A DNA stretch of 64,000 nt, taken from the NCBI GenBank assembly GCA_027061995.1, contig JAMOUT010000057.1, forward strand, positions 62,001-126,000, read 5' to 3'. A program made the position numbers and the translations under genes. The notes beneath the pieces are model-generated. The model was not told the DNA's origin, searched no databases, and was given only the letters and a program-made list of their open reading frames with translations. This DNA comes from Candidatus Aminicenantota bacterium. Lineage in GTDB: Bacteria; Acidobacteriota; Aminicenantia; JAMOAD01. This document shows positions 1 to 7,986 of the stretch, piece by piece (the stretch's first letter is position 1; every line of letters starts with the position of its first letter).

Positions 1-45
1 TATGAAATTATAAAAATATTCGAAGAAATTAATTATCTTCCACCC

Positions 46-1032
46 ATGAAAAATAAAAAAATAAGATATTCGGATAAGAATCTTATTGAAAAGTATCTGT
101 TGGCAAGGAAATATTTTAATAAGAAACTTTATTTGAGAGCAATAAATGAATTAAAATCAAATAAAAAATCATTAAAATATATTGAGACTGTTTTTCTTTA
201 CGCACAGATAATGGATAGATTGGATCAACCGGAAAAAGCTATGGAACTGCTTGAAAGATTGGTGTTGGATTTTCCTTCCAATAAACTGTTATTGGATAAA
301 CTAACGGAATATTATATAAAATATAATAATAATGAAAGAGGTATAAGTTTCTTGGAATCTCTTGAAAAGAAAGCGGAAATAAAAGCTCCCATATTATCAA
401 ACTTAGGTAATATATATATGAATATTAATGATTTGAATAGGGCTGAAAAATATTATAAGGCTGTTCTTGAATATGACCCGTATAGTCCCGAAGAATTTTT
501 AAAATTAGGGATAATTAATTTCTCAAAAGGAAAGTATAACTCTGCTAAGGATTGGATTTTAAAGGCTATAAATTTAAGAAAACGAATTAAAAACGGTTAT
601 TTTTACCTCGGCTATCTCAGTGAAAAGGAGAAAGAATATAAAAAAGCTTTAAGTTATTATAAGATAGAATTATCTAATTTCCCGAATAACCCCGAACTAT
701 TTTACAGACTCGCTTTTTCATATGAAGCCATCGCTCAACCGATGAAAGCCATCTATTATTTAAAAGAATACATAAAGTTAAATAAAGATGATTATCTCGG
801 TTATTTTAAATTAGCTAAGCTCTATTTTCTATTAAAAATAAATCTTCAGGAAACAATCCCCCTTATTCTTCATAGTATTCAACTATGTAAAAATACGAAA
901 AAATTACCATCCATATATTATCTTTTATCTGATATTTATAAATATTGGGGGGATTTAAAGAAATCAAAATATTATCATAAATTGGGGAAAAAGATTGAAA
1001 AGTTCGGATTAACAAAAAGTCCCATTATTTAA
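46..1032 (+). CDS. TPR-repeat protein, possibly 5'-truncated by the window
   Basis: Made almost entirely of tetratricopeptide-type helical pairs (for example the A-x-x-Y-Y-K-A-V-L-E-Y-D-P unit near residue 140), so probably a protein-protein interaction scaffold. No signal peptide or membrane helix is seen after the annotated Met. No ribosome binding site precedes this ATG, and the frame stays open back to base 1 without a stop, so the true start may lie before the window. It converges on uvrC, the two stop regions overlapping by 8 bases. The specific role is unknown. Confidence 0.75.
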   Translation: MKNKKIRYSDKNLIEKYLLARKYFNKKLYLRAINELKSNKKSLKYIETVFLYAQIMDRLDQPEKAMELLERLVLDFPSNKLLLDKLTEYYIKYNNNERGISFLESLEKKAEIKAPILSNLGNIYMNINDLNRAEKYYKAVLEYDPYSPEEFLKLGIINFSKGKYNSAKDWILKAINLRKRIKNGYFYLGYLSEKEKEYKKALSYYKIELSNFPNNPELFYRLAFSYEAIAQPMKAIYYLKEYIKLNKDDYLGYFKLAKLYFLLKINLQETIPLILHSIQLCKNTKKLPSIYYLLSDIYKYWGDLKKSKYYHKLGKKIEKFGLTKSPII

Positions 1033-1037
1033 TGGGA
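1020..1037. terminator. Bidirectional hairpin at the convergent gene ends
   Basis: Eight-base arms TCCCATTA and TAATGGGA sit back to back over the overlapping stop codons of the TPR gene and uvrC. The dyad could end transcription from both sides, although the T-tracts are short and interrupted. Seen in sequence; the function is inferred. Confidence 0.45.
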
Positions 1038-2632
1038 AATCTTCTCATAATTCTTCTTCTCCTTTGATATTTAACGGCAAAACGATGAGCTTCATCTCTT
1101 ATTTTTTTTAAAAGGAAAAAACCCGAGGAATTGTCCTCTCTATATGTTCCACCATTAATAAAATGTAGTGTGTCTTTTTCCCCTTTTGATATGGATATGA
1201 TATTTATGTTAACATTCATCTCGTCCGCAGCTCTTTTAGCATAATTAAGCTGTGCTTTCCCTCCGTCTATCAGGAGGATATCCGGGATTCTGTCTTTTTC
1301 TGTTTTCGCGAGTCTTCGTTTAACGATGCGATAGATATTCTCAGGGTCATTAGGTTTGTCTCTGTTTTTAATATAGTATCTTCTATACAATGATTTCTCA
1401 GGCTCCCCTTTCAGAAAAGTGATTCTTGAAGCTACAATATCTTCTCCCGAGAGATGAGATATATCTATACATTCTATTTTATCGGGAATTATCTCTAATC
1501 CTGTTATCACTTTTATCTCATTTAAAGCTTTGTCATTAAGATACTCTTTAAGTTTTAGAACAGTGTTTAATTTTACATTATCTATTATCTCTTTATATTT
1601 TTTAACCTTTCCTTTTATTACCCTGACTCTCTTTCCCTTTAACGATGATAAAAATACTGAGAGAGATTTGAGGAGGGATTTATCCGAAATATCATTAATA
1701 ATGATAAGTTCGGGTAGAGTATATTTCATATAAAACTCCGAAAAAAAAGAGAGTGAAAATTCAGGAAACGGAAGTTCTCTTTTATGGTAAAAATATTCTT
1801 TTTTTTCTTTTATCTCTCCCTTGGTGTTAAATCTTATTAAAAAAAGCAAAGTGGAATCTTCATGAGATTGAATTCCCCATACATCCATATTACTATCGAA
1901 TTTCATTGTTTTATACCTTGAATCTTTAATACTCTCTATTGCATATATAGTATCTCTTATTTCAGCCGCTTTTTCATATTCAAGACTTTCGGATGCGTTT
2001 TTCATCTGTTCTTCAAGTTTATTTATAATCTTTTTGCTATCCCCTCTTAATAGTGCGATTGCATCATTCAAGTTTTTCTTATAATCTTTCTCCGATATAT
2101 AATTGACACAAGGTGCCGAGCATAATCCCAGAAAATAATCAAGACAAGGTTTTTCCCTTTTTATAAAATTTTTTTTGCAAGTTCTTATTTTAAAAACTTT
2201 TCCAATGATTTTTAAAAGTCTAAATGCATACGAAGAAGGAATAAACGGACCGAAATAGATATTTTCTTTTCCCCTTTTTTGCCTTTGTAAATCCATACGG
2301 GGAAATTTTTCACCGATATTGATTCTCAGGTAAAAGAAATTTTTATCATCTCTGAGTTTTATGTTATATTTTGGTTTTTTACTTTTTATTAAATCCCTTT
2401 CAAGAAGAAAAGCCTCCTTTTCATTACAAGTTATAATATATTCAAAAAATGAAACCAATTCGGGGAAAAAAATCCCTTGAGAAGATTTTCCTTTAATATA
2501 AGATAATAATCTTTTTTTAATATTTAGTGATTTGCCTATATAAATAACTTCTTTTTCCGAATTATATAAAAGATATACTCCGCTTTTTTCAGGGCTATGC
2601 TTTACATCTCTTTCATCGAATACATAAAGCAT
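1025..2632 (-). CDS. uvrC: Excinuclease ABC subunit C, short form
   Basis: UvrC makes both incisions around a DNA lesion during nucleotide excision repair, acting with UvrA and UvrB. The protein has an N-terminal GIY-YIG nuclease (G-V-Y-L-L then Y-I-G-K-S, residues about 18-40), a UvrB-interacting UVR motif near 200-235, and the UvrC RNase H-like domain with D-I-S-H near 390 and D-G-G-K-A-Q-L near 455. It stops soon after the E-A-H-R-F-A-V-x-Y-Q-R motif, at 535 residues against about 600 usual, so the C-terminal helix-hairpin-helix DNA-binding pair is absent. It is the last gene of the PASTA-rpe-bamD-DUF59 operon, 6 bases after its neighbour. Confidence 0.95.
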   Translation of the reverse strand: MLYVFDERDVKHSPEKSGVYLLYNSEKEVIYIGKSLNIKKRLLSYIKGKSSQGIFFPELVSFFEYIITCNEKEAFLLERDLIKSKKPKYNIKLRDDKNFFYLRINIGEKFPRMDLQRQKRGKENIYFGPFIPSSYAFRLLKIIGKVFKIRTCKKNFIKREKPCLDYFLGLCSAPCVNYISEKDYKKNLNDAIALLRGDSKKIINKLEEQMKNASESLEYEKAAEIRDTIYAIESIKDSRYKTMKFDSNMDVWGIQSHEDSTLLFLIRFNTKGEIKEKKEYFYHKRELPFPEFSLSFFSEFYMKYTLPELIIINDISDKSLLKSLSVFLSSLKGKRVRVIKGKVKKYKEIIDNVKLNTVLKLKEYLNDKALNEIKVITGLEIIPDKIECIDISHLSGEDIVASRITFLKGEPEKSLYRRYYIKNRDKPNDPENIYRIVKRRLAKTEKDRIPDILLIDGGKAQLNYAKRAADEMNVNINIISISKGEKDTLHFINGGTYREDNSSGFFLLKKIRDEAHRFAVKYQRRRRIMRRFPIK

Positions 2633-2638
2633 TTATAA

Positions 2639-2944
2639 TTAAGTTTCTATTCCCAGTCTTTTTTTTGCCTCATCACTTAACATTTCCGGTTTCCACGGAG
2701 GATCCCATACGAGTTTTACATCCACTTCTCCGACTCCCTCTATTTTAGATATTTCATTTTTTACAGACAAAGGGATGGTGGTCATAAGAGGACATCCCGG
2801 GGTTGTAAGAGTCATCTCTATAAAAACATCCCCATTGTCTTTTATGTCGGTTTTATATATTAAACCTAAGTCCCAAACACTTATATGAAGTTCGGGATCG
2901 AGAATTTCCTTAAGTTTTTCTATTAACTGCTCTTTAGTAATCAT
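2639..2944 (-). CDS. MIP18/DUF59 family Fe-S assembly-type protein
   Basis: A 101-residue single-domain member of the family that includes SufT, PaaD and eukaryotic MIP18, linked to iron-sulfur cluster assembly or transfer. Typical features are D-P-E-L near residue 16, the D-L-G-L-I-Y segment, and T-T-P-G-C-P-L with the conserved reactive cysteine near residue 51. The C-terminal V-W-D-P-P-W also fits. It overlaps the bamD stop by 4 bases, so it is translationally coupled. No other Fe-S assembly genes are adjacent, so the client is unknown. Confidence 0.85.
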   Translation of the reverse strand: MITKEQLIEKLKEILDPELHISVWDLGLIYKTDIKDNGDVFIEMTLTTPGCPLMTTIPLSVKNEISKIEGVGEVDVKLVWDPPWKPEMLSDEAKKRLGIET

Positions 2945-3744
2945 TTTTCCTCCTTAATTTTCGATCTGATAAAATCCCCTTTTTTCTTTAAAAAAGCAAG
3001 TGATTTATAACCGTATTTTGTATGTTTAAACTCTGTTGCAGCTTTATTCAGATAATCAAGAGCTTTTTTATATTGTTTTGTTTTCAGGTATAATTGTCCG
3101 AGATACCAATAAATTTTATCTCTGTTTATATAATTGGGATATTTATCGATGATTTGAAGAAAGCGAATCTTTGCGGCATGATAATTTTTAGTTCTGTAAT
3201 AATAGTGGCCTATTAAAAAAATATGCTCTGCGAGATTCGTTTCGCATTTTCTAATGAATTTTTTAGCTTTCTTAGCTTGCATTGTCAACGGATACATAGA
3301 GACAAGTTTTTTGAATTCAATCAGTGCTTTTTTAGTATTATCCTGATCCCTTCCCGGCTTTCTCATCATTCTATAATAGGAAAAAGCCAGAAAATACTGA
3401 GCCTGAGGTGCAAGAGGGTGAGACGGATACAAAGAAACAAAATCTCTGAATTCCTGAATAGCCATCAGATAATTATCAAAACCTCTTTGTTTAAAATACG
3501 AATAACCTATTTGATACTTGGCTTCGGGTGCATAACTTGAATTCGGAAAAAGTTGAACAATCTCTCTAAAATATTTTCTCGCTTTTTCAGGATGTTTTTT
3601 CATCATAGTAATTGCTTTTTGAAATAATATTTTCGCACTTATTCCTTTCTTTATTTGTAATTCATTTTTATGTGAACTGCAAGAATAAAAAAGAAAAGAA
3701 GAGATGATTAATATAAGTATTTTCACTATTATCTTTTTTCCCAT
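2941..3744 (-). CDS. bamD: BamD-like outer membrane assembly lipoprotein
   Basis: Signal peptide with lipobox F-Y-S-C (Cys22), followed by about five TPR-like repeats. Repeats such as F-P-N-S-S-Y-A-P-E-A-K-Y-Q-I-G-Y are typical of BamD/YfiO, the lipoprotein that works with BamA to insert beta-barrels into the outer membrane. It overlaps rpe by 16 bases and DUF59 by 4. An alternative is a YbgF/CpoB-like TPR lipoprotein; the spacing and length (267 residues) favour BamD. Confidence 0.8.
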   Translation of the reverse strand: MGKKIIVKILILIISSFLFYSCSSHKNELQIKKGISAKILFQKAITMMKKHPEKARKYFREIVQLFPNSSYAPEAKYQIGYSYFKQRGFDNYLMAIQEFRDFVSLYPSHPLAPQAQYFLAFSYYRMMRKPGRDQDNTKKALIEFKKLVSMYPLTMQAKKAKKFIRKCETNLAEHIFLIGHYYYRTKNYHAAKIRFLQIIDKYPNYINRDKIYWYLGQLYLKTKQYKKALDYLNKAATEFKHTKYGYKSLAFLKKKGDFIRSKIKEEK

Positions 3745-4388
3745 TTTAACAACTCCTTTATTTTTTTTAACTTTTCAGACGGATTGGCATCTTTGAAAAT
3801 ATAGCTTCCCGCAACAAAAATATCAACTCCGGCTTTTTTAAGAGAAATTATCTTTGTATCATTTATTCCTCCGTCAATCTCTATTAAGAAATTCAGCTTT
3901 CTTTCCTTCCTAATCTTATCCAATCGAACAATTTTTTCAATCGTCGAAGGGATAAATTTTTGACCTCCGAACCCTGGTGATACACTCATAATCAATACAT
4001 AATCCACATAATGAACAGCATCCTCTATTATACTTACAGGTGTCAGAGGATTTAAGGCTATTCCCGCTTTTTTCCCCGTCCTTTTTATGTTTGCAATTGT
4101 TCTGAAAGGGGTGGGTGTAGCTTCCATATGAAAAGAGATCATATCAGCTCCAGCTTCGGCAAACTGTTTTATCAAGAGATCCGGGTGTTTTACCATAAGA
4201 TGAACATCGAACGGTAATTCGGATATTTTCCTTATTGATTTGACTACGGGTGTTCCTATGGTTAATTGAGGGACAAATATACCATCCATTACATCTATGT
4301 GCAAAAGATCGGCTCCCCCTTTTTCAACCGTTTTTATTTCTTCTCCTAATTTTGAAAAATCAGCTGATAATATTGATGGTGCTATCAT
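3729..4388 (-). CDS. rpe: Ribulose-phosphate 3-epimerase
   Basis: Interconverts ribulose 5-phosphate and xylulose 5-phosphate in the pentose phosphate pathway. The TIM-barrel landmarks are all present: A-P-S-I-L-S-A-D-F at residue 3, H-I-D-V-M-D-G near 30, the V-H-L-M-V strand near 63, M-S-V-S-P-G-F-G-G-Q near 135-145 and E-I-D-G-G-I near 170. The length of 219 is normal. It shares an ATGA overlap with the upstream PASTA gene and overlaps bamD downstream. Confidence 0.97.
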   Translation of the reverse strand: MIAPSILSADFSKLGEEIKTVEKGGADLLHIDVMDGIFVPQLTIGTPVVKSIRKISELPFDVHLMVKHPDLLIKQFAEAGADMISFHMEATPTPFRTIANIKRTGKKAGIALNPLTPVSIIEDAVHYVDYVLIMSVSPGFGGQKFIPSTIEKIVRLDKIRKERKLNFLIEIDGGINDTKIISLKKAGVDIFVAGSYIFKDANPSEKLKKIKELLKWEKR

Positions 4389-5113
4389 TTTACAATATCC
4401 AATGTTATTATATTACCTTTTTTTATTTTATAACCTGACATAGGGTTTTGTCGAACGATTGTTCCCGAGGGTATCCCTTGATATTCAACTTTTCTTATTC
4501 CCTCTATTTTAAATCCTTTTTTTTCCATAAAATGAATAACTTGAACAATGTTTTTTCCTATTAAATCCGGCATAACATAAGCAAGTTTTCTCGGGCCATC
4601 CGATATAAGAAGATTTAAGCCCGCTTTTTTAAATGATTCTTTGCCAGGGGAAGGATCTTGCTCGATTATATCTCCTGTTTTATATTTATAGTGTATTGAG
4701 GCTATATTAATGATTGGTATGGAATACTGTTTTAATTCTATTTCCGCTGTTTTGATACTTTTATGCCTTAAATCAGGGACAGTAACTCTTTCTCCTCCGA
4801 GACTTATATTTACAATGACAAAATGATTCTTTTTTATTTTTACCCCCGGTTCCGGTTTTTGACTTACTATCACTCCTTCGGGATATTTCAAACTGAACAC
4901 CTCTTTTCTTTTTGTAAGATAAAGATTATTTTTTGTTAAAATTTTGATTGCTTCTTTTTCGGTTTTTCCTATAAGATTCGGTGTTTGAATTGTCTCCCCT
5001 TTTACCAATATAAACATTGTAATAAACGCTGAAATTAAAAAAAGCGAAATATAGAAAGATGTCCAAAGAAATATTTTTATTATTTTTTTCTTATTTATTT
5101 TTAATCTTAACAT
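4385..5113 (-). CDS. Membrane-anchored triple-PASTA protein
   Basis: One N-terminal transmembrane helix (about residues 11-36) is followed by three PASTA domains (about 42-107, 110-174 and 177-241), each with the P-D-L or P-N-L-x-G start and a G-x-x-V-x-x-Q-x-P-x-x-G turn. PASTA domains bind peptidoglycan fragments or beta-lactams. There is no kinase domain, so this is not a PknB. It is probably an envelope protein that senses or binds the cell wall. It heads the operon with rpe, bamD, DUF59 and uvrC. The promoter at 5122-5150 lies so close to the ATG that the mRNA would be nearly leaderless. Confidence 0.85.
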   Translation of the reverse strand: MLRLKINKKKIIKIFLWTSFYISLFLISAFITMFILVKGETIQTPNLIGKTEKEAIKILTKNNLYLTKRKEVFSLKYPEGVIVSQKPEPGVKIKKNHFVIVNISLGGERVTVPDLRHKSIKTAEIELKQYSIPIINIASIHYKYKTGDIIEQDPSPGKESFKKAGLNLLISDGPRKLAYVMPDLIGKNIVQVIHFMEKKGFKIEGIRKVEYQGIPSGTIVRQNPMSGYKIKKGNIITLDIVK

Positions 5114-5121
5114 AACAGTGT

Positions 5122-5150
5122 TTTATAACATAAATACCCGTTTTTATCAA
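5122..5150 (-). promoter_or_regulatory. Sigma-70-type promoter, near-leaderless, for the PASTA-uvrC operon
   Basis: On the minus strand TTGATA (5150-5145), 17 bases, TATAAA (5127-5122), then only 8 bases to the ATG at 5113. No Shine-Dalgarno sequence is present. Transcription should start at about base 5115. Confidence 0.65.
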
Positions 5151-5250
5151 GTTGAGTTGTTTGCAATGAACCTTGAATAATATGGATTATTGATTCATGA
5201 TATCAATTAAGGCGGTGATGTTGAAATAATTCACATTCAGCATTTATTAT

Positions 5251-5361
5251 TCATAATTATTATTTATTTTCTTACCGATTCATCACTCATAATTCAGAAT
5301 TCATAATTATTATTTATTTTCTTACCGATTCATCACTCATAATTCAGAATTCATAATTATT
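5251..5361. repeat. Two perfect 50-bp tandem copies plus an 11-base partial
   Basis: Bases 5251-5300 and 5301-5350 are identical, and 5351-5361 begins a third copy, which runs into the stop codon of the transporter gene. The unit contains short internal echoes of TCATAATT. It is not CRISPR-like, since there are no spacers. It looks like a recent replication-slippage duplication. Confidence 0.95.
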
Positions 5362-6811
5362 AATTTACCCTTTTTTTCAAACTTAAAGTGATTCCTCCCA
5401 AGCCGACAAGAAGCAAAATAGAACTTTGGAGAATCCTTTTCCAAATTATCCCTGTTGGGGAAAAAGAGTTATAAACAAAAAGTAAACCGAGAAAGGTTAT
5501 CAGGATATAAAAGCCGAACATCACGATATAAGCTCTCCTGTTTGTTTTCTCATTATCCTGCATAAAGAATTTATTATATAAAACCAAACCTATGGAGCTT
5601 AATATCCCCAGAATAAAGAAAAGCATAAAAAAGAGTTTGGGATTATTCCCTTTTTTAGCGATTTCTTCATATAATGTGGCTCCTATGGAACTTCCGAAGA
5701 GAGAGCCTATAACTCCGTATATAAATGCATATCCCATATATACCGCGACTTTATCTTTTGGTGCGATTAACCCTATATATGAATAATACTTGGGATGGGT
5801 AGTCATCTCTCCGATTGAGAAAACCGCAATACCGAGAATAAAAAGCCATGCACTTTTAGTTAAAGCGAGAATTAAAAAACCGGAGGAACCTATCAGTATT
5901 CCTGTAATCATTGTGGGAAGAGGTTTTATCTTTTTTACCAATCTGCTTATTAAGACTTGAAGGAGAATTATTGTCCCTGCGTTAATAACGGTAACATGCT
6001 CAACATCAAATACAAAATTTATGTTTAAACCTATCGAATGAAAAAAATTTGTAATGGAATTGGATATTACGGATCTATTGATAAAATCTCTCAGATACCA
6101 GAGAACACTACCGAAATTCTGGAAATATATGATCCAGAAAAAAGAGTATATGAAAATCAAAAGCATGAATCTTGAATCGCCGAGGACAATAACAATATTT
6201 TTCAAACTTTCTTTCAAGCTTTTATCTTTATCTCTTCCTTCAGGCTCTTTATATAAAAAAATGGAGGGGAAAAGCATTAGAAAAGCCCAAGCTGCGGAAG
6301 CCATGAAAACATATCTCCATGAAAATCCTTTAAGGTATGATACGAGAAGAGGAGCGATAAAAGCTCCGAGATTAATCATCCAATAATAAATACCGAAACC
6401 GAAGCCGCTTGTTTCTTCATCCGTTGTTCTTGCTATTGTGCTTGAAATGATAGGTTTAAATAAACCTGAACCTACACCTACAAGTAAAAGACATGTGAAA
6501 ATGATACCGTATGTTGTAAAATTTCCGGCTGCAAAATAACCGAAGGACAAAAAGGAGAAAGCGATAATTAACATCTTTTTGTAACCGTATTTTTCAGCAA
6601 GAGCACCGCCTACAATAGGCACAATATAAGTTAATGCATAAACTATTGCTTGTAAGAATCCGACACTTTCGTGTTGAAAATGTAGTTTATCGGTCAGATA
6701 AACAGCGAGGACGGAATTCATCCCATAGTATGCCGCCCTTTCAAAAAGTTCCATAACATTAGCAAGCCAGAAAACAGGTTTAAATTTTGATAATATCCCT
6801 TTTTTACTCAT
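5360..6811 (-). CDS. POT/PTR-family proton-coupled peptide transporter
   Basis: A 483-residue, roughly 12-14-helix major facilitator protein. Its first helix carries the E-x-x-E-R motif of proton:oligopeptide symporters (E-L-F-E-R-A-A-Y-Y-G, about residues 21-30). G-G-A-L-A-E-K-Y-G-Y-K-K in loop 2-3 is the usual MFS signature. The family imports di- and tripeptides across the inner membrane. The start is set by AGGAG nine bases upstream. The stop codon lies within the tail of the 50-bp tandem repeat. The gene stands alone with its own promoter. Substrate specificity is inferred from the family only. Confidence 0.85.
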   Translation of the reverse strand: MSKKGILSKFKPVFWLANVMELFERAAYYGMNSVLAVYLTDKLHFQHESVGFLQAIVYALTYIVPIVGGALAEKYGYKKMLIIAFSFLSFGYFAAGNFTTYGIIFTCLLLVGVGSGLFKPIISSTIARTTDEETSGFGFGIYYWMINLGAFIAPLLVSYLKGFSWRYVFMASAAWAFLMLFPSIFLYKEPEGRDKDKSLKESLKNIVIVLGDSRFMLLIFIYSFFWIIYFQNFGSVLWYLRDFINRSVISNSITNFFHSIGLNINFVFDVEHVTVINAGTIILLQVLISRLVKKIKPLPTMITGILIGSSGFLILALTKSAWLFILGIAVFSIGEMTTHPKYYSYIGLIAPKDKVAVYMGYAFIYGVIGSLFGSSIGATLYEEIAKKGNNPKLFFMLFFILGILSSIGLVLYNKFFMQDNEKTNRRAYIVMFGFYILITFLGLLFVYNSFSPTGIIWKRILQSSILLLVGLGGITLSLKKRVN

Positions 6812-6844
6812 TATTCTCCTCTTGTTTGAAGTTTTTGAAAATAA

Positions 6845-6873
6845 AAATTATCATATAAACAAACGAGTGTCAA
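6845..6873 (-). promoter_or_regulatory. Sigma-70-type promoter of the peptide transporter
   Basis: TTGACA (6873-6868), 17 bases, TAATTT (6850-6845) on the minus strand, followed by a leader that carries a Shine-Dalgarno AGGAG. Confidence 0.6.
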
Positions 6874-6983
6874 ACAATATTATAAATATCTCGGAAAATC
6901 AAATAATAACGGTATAAAAAAGAGTTGCGAATGTAAGGAGAATATTGTCTTTATAAATATTATTTAATGAGGACTAAGATCTC

Positions 6984-7012
6984 TTTAATATTCTTTTCAT
7001 TTTTAGTATAAT
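6984..7012 (+). promoter_or_regulatory. Leaderless promoter of the exchanger-uvrA pair
   Basis: A perfect TATAAT at 7007-7012 with a weak -35 (TTTAAT, 6984-6989) 17 bases upstream. Only 5 bases separate the -10 from the ATG at 7018, and there is no Shine-Dalgarno sequence. Confidence 0.6.
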
Positions 7013-7017
7013 CCTTT

Positions 7018-7983
7018 ATGATTTATTTGTGGTGGTTAATATTTGCAATAATACTGGGATTGATTTTTATCTCAGGTGAAAAAGTATCTGTTCTCGGAGA
7101 AAAACTCGCTTTAAGAATAGGTATAACAGAGGGACTGATAGGGGTTACGCTGATATCCGCCATTACCTCTTTTCCCGAACTTTTTACGGGAATAAGCGCT
7201 GTTTCAATCGTTAAGGATCATAATATGATGTTCGGAGAGATTCTCGGTAGTTGCATATTTAATCTGACGATAGTTTCTTTGATGAGCTTAATGTTTAAAA
7301 GAGTAAATCTTTTTAAGGTTATCTCCGAAAGATTCAGAATAACCTCTTTTCTCTCCGGTGTATTGTTTTTGATAGTGGCTTTTTTCCTGAAAGTCAGATT
7401 ACCGTCTCTCTTTTTTATAGGGATTCCCTCTTTAATAATAATCGGACTCTATTTTATAATATTAAAAATAATTTATGATAAAGAATTCAAACCAAAACGG
7501 GAAGAGGAAAAAACGGATGATAATCTCAGTGCGATTGTTGTAAAATTTTCTTTTTTTTCATTAATTATAATAGGCACGGGATTGTATCTTCCGATTCTTG
7601 CGAAAAAGATAGCGGTTGAGATGAATTGGTCATCAACATTTATGGGGATGCTTTTCATAGCGATTGTTACATCAATGCCCGAATTAATCGTATCTTTTGC
7701 GGCTGCAAAAAGGGGACTTTACGGTATAGCCGTTGGAAATATTTTCGGTAGTATCATATTTAATATCCTTATTATTGCTATTATTGATTTTGTTTATATA
7801 AAAGGAACCATATGGCAAGTTGAGAGCTGGGCGAACTTTTGGACTGCTATTGTTGTGGCCGTTATCTCTTTTATTGCTGTTCTTTCGGGAAAATTCGCAA
7901 AAAACAGATTTATGAATATAATATTATCATTGCTTATTGTTGCTGCATATGTATCTGTTTTATTTTTATCTTTCAAATTATAA
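7018..7983 (+). CDS. Sodium/calcium exchanger-family (CaCA) membrane protein
   Basis: A 321-residue polytopic protein of the cation/Ca2+ exchanger superfamily, YrbG-like. Both inverted alpha-repeats are visible: G-V-T-L-I-S-A-I-T-S-F-P-E-L near residue 41 and G-M-L-F-I-A-I-V-T-S-M-P-E-L near 211. Each is followed by the G-x-I-x-G-S-x-I-F-N segment. The paired Glu residues bind the cation. It probably exports Ca2+ in exchange for Na+ or H+ across the inner membrane. uvrA starts 3 bases after its stop, so the two are co-transcribed, with no evident functional link. Confidence 0.9.
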   Translation: MIYLWWLIFAIILGLIFISGEKVSVLGEKLALRIGITEGLIGVTLISAITSFPELFTGISAVSIVKDHNMMFGEILGSCIFNLTIVSLMSLMFKRVNLFKVISERFRITSFLSGVLFLIVAFFLKVRLPSLFFIGIPSLIIIGLYFIILKIIYDKEFKPKREEEKTDDNLSAIVVKFSFFSLIIIGTGLYLPILAKKIAVEMNWSSTFMGMLFIAIVTSMPELIVSFAAAKRGLYGIAVGNIFGSIIFNILIIAIIDFVYIKGTIWQVESWANFWTAIVVAVISFIAVLSGKFAKNRFMNIILSLLIVAAYVSVLFLSFKL

Positions 7984-7986
7984 TTT

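Noticed and set aside
5251-5361. CRISPR-like direct repeats
   Set aside because: The copies are immediately adjacent with no unique spacers, and only two full units exist.
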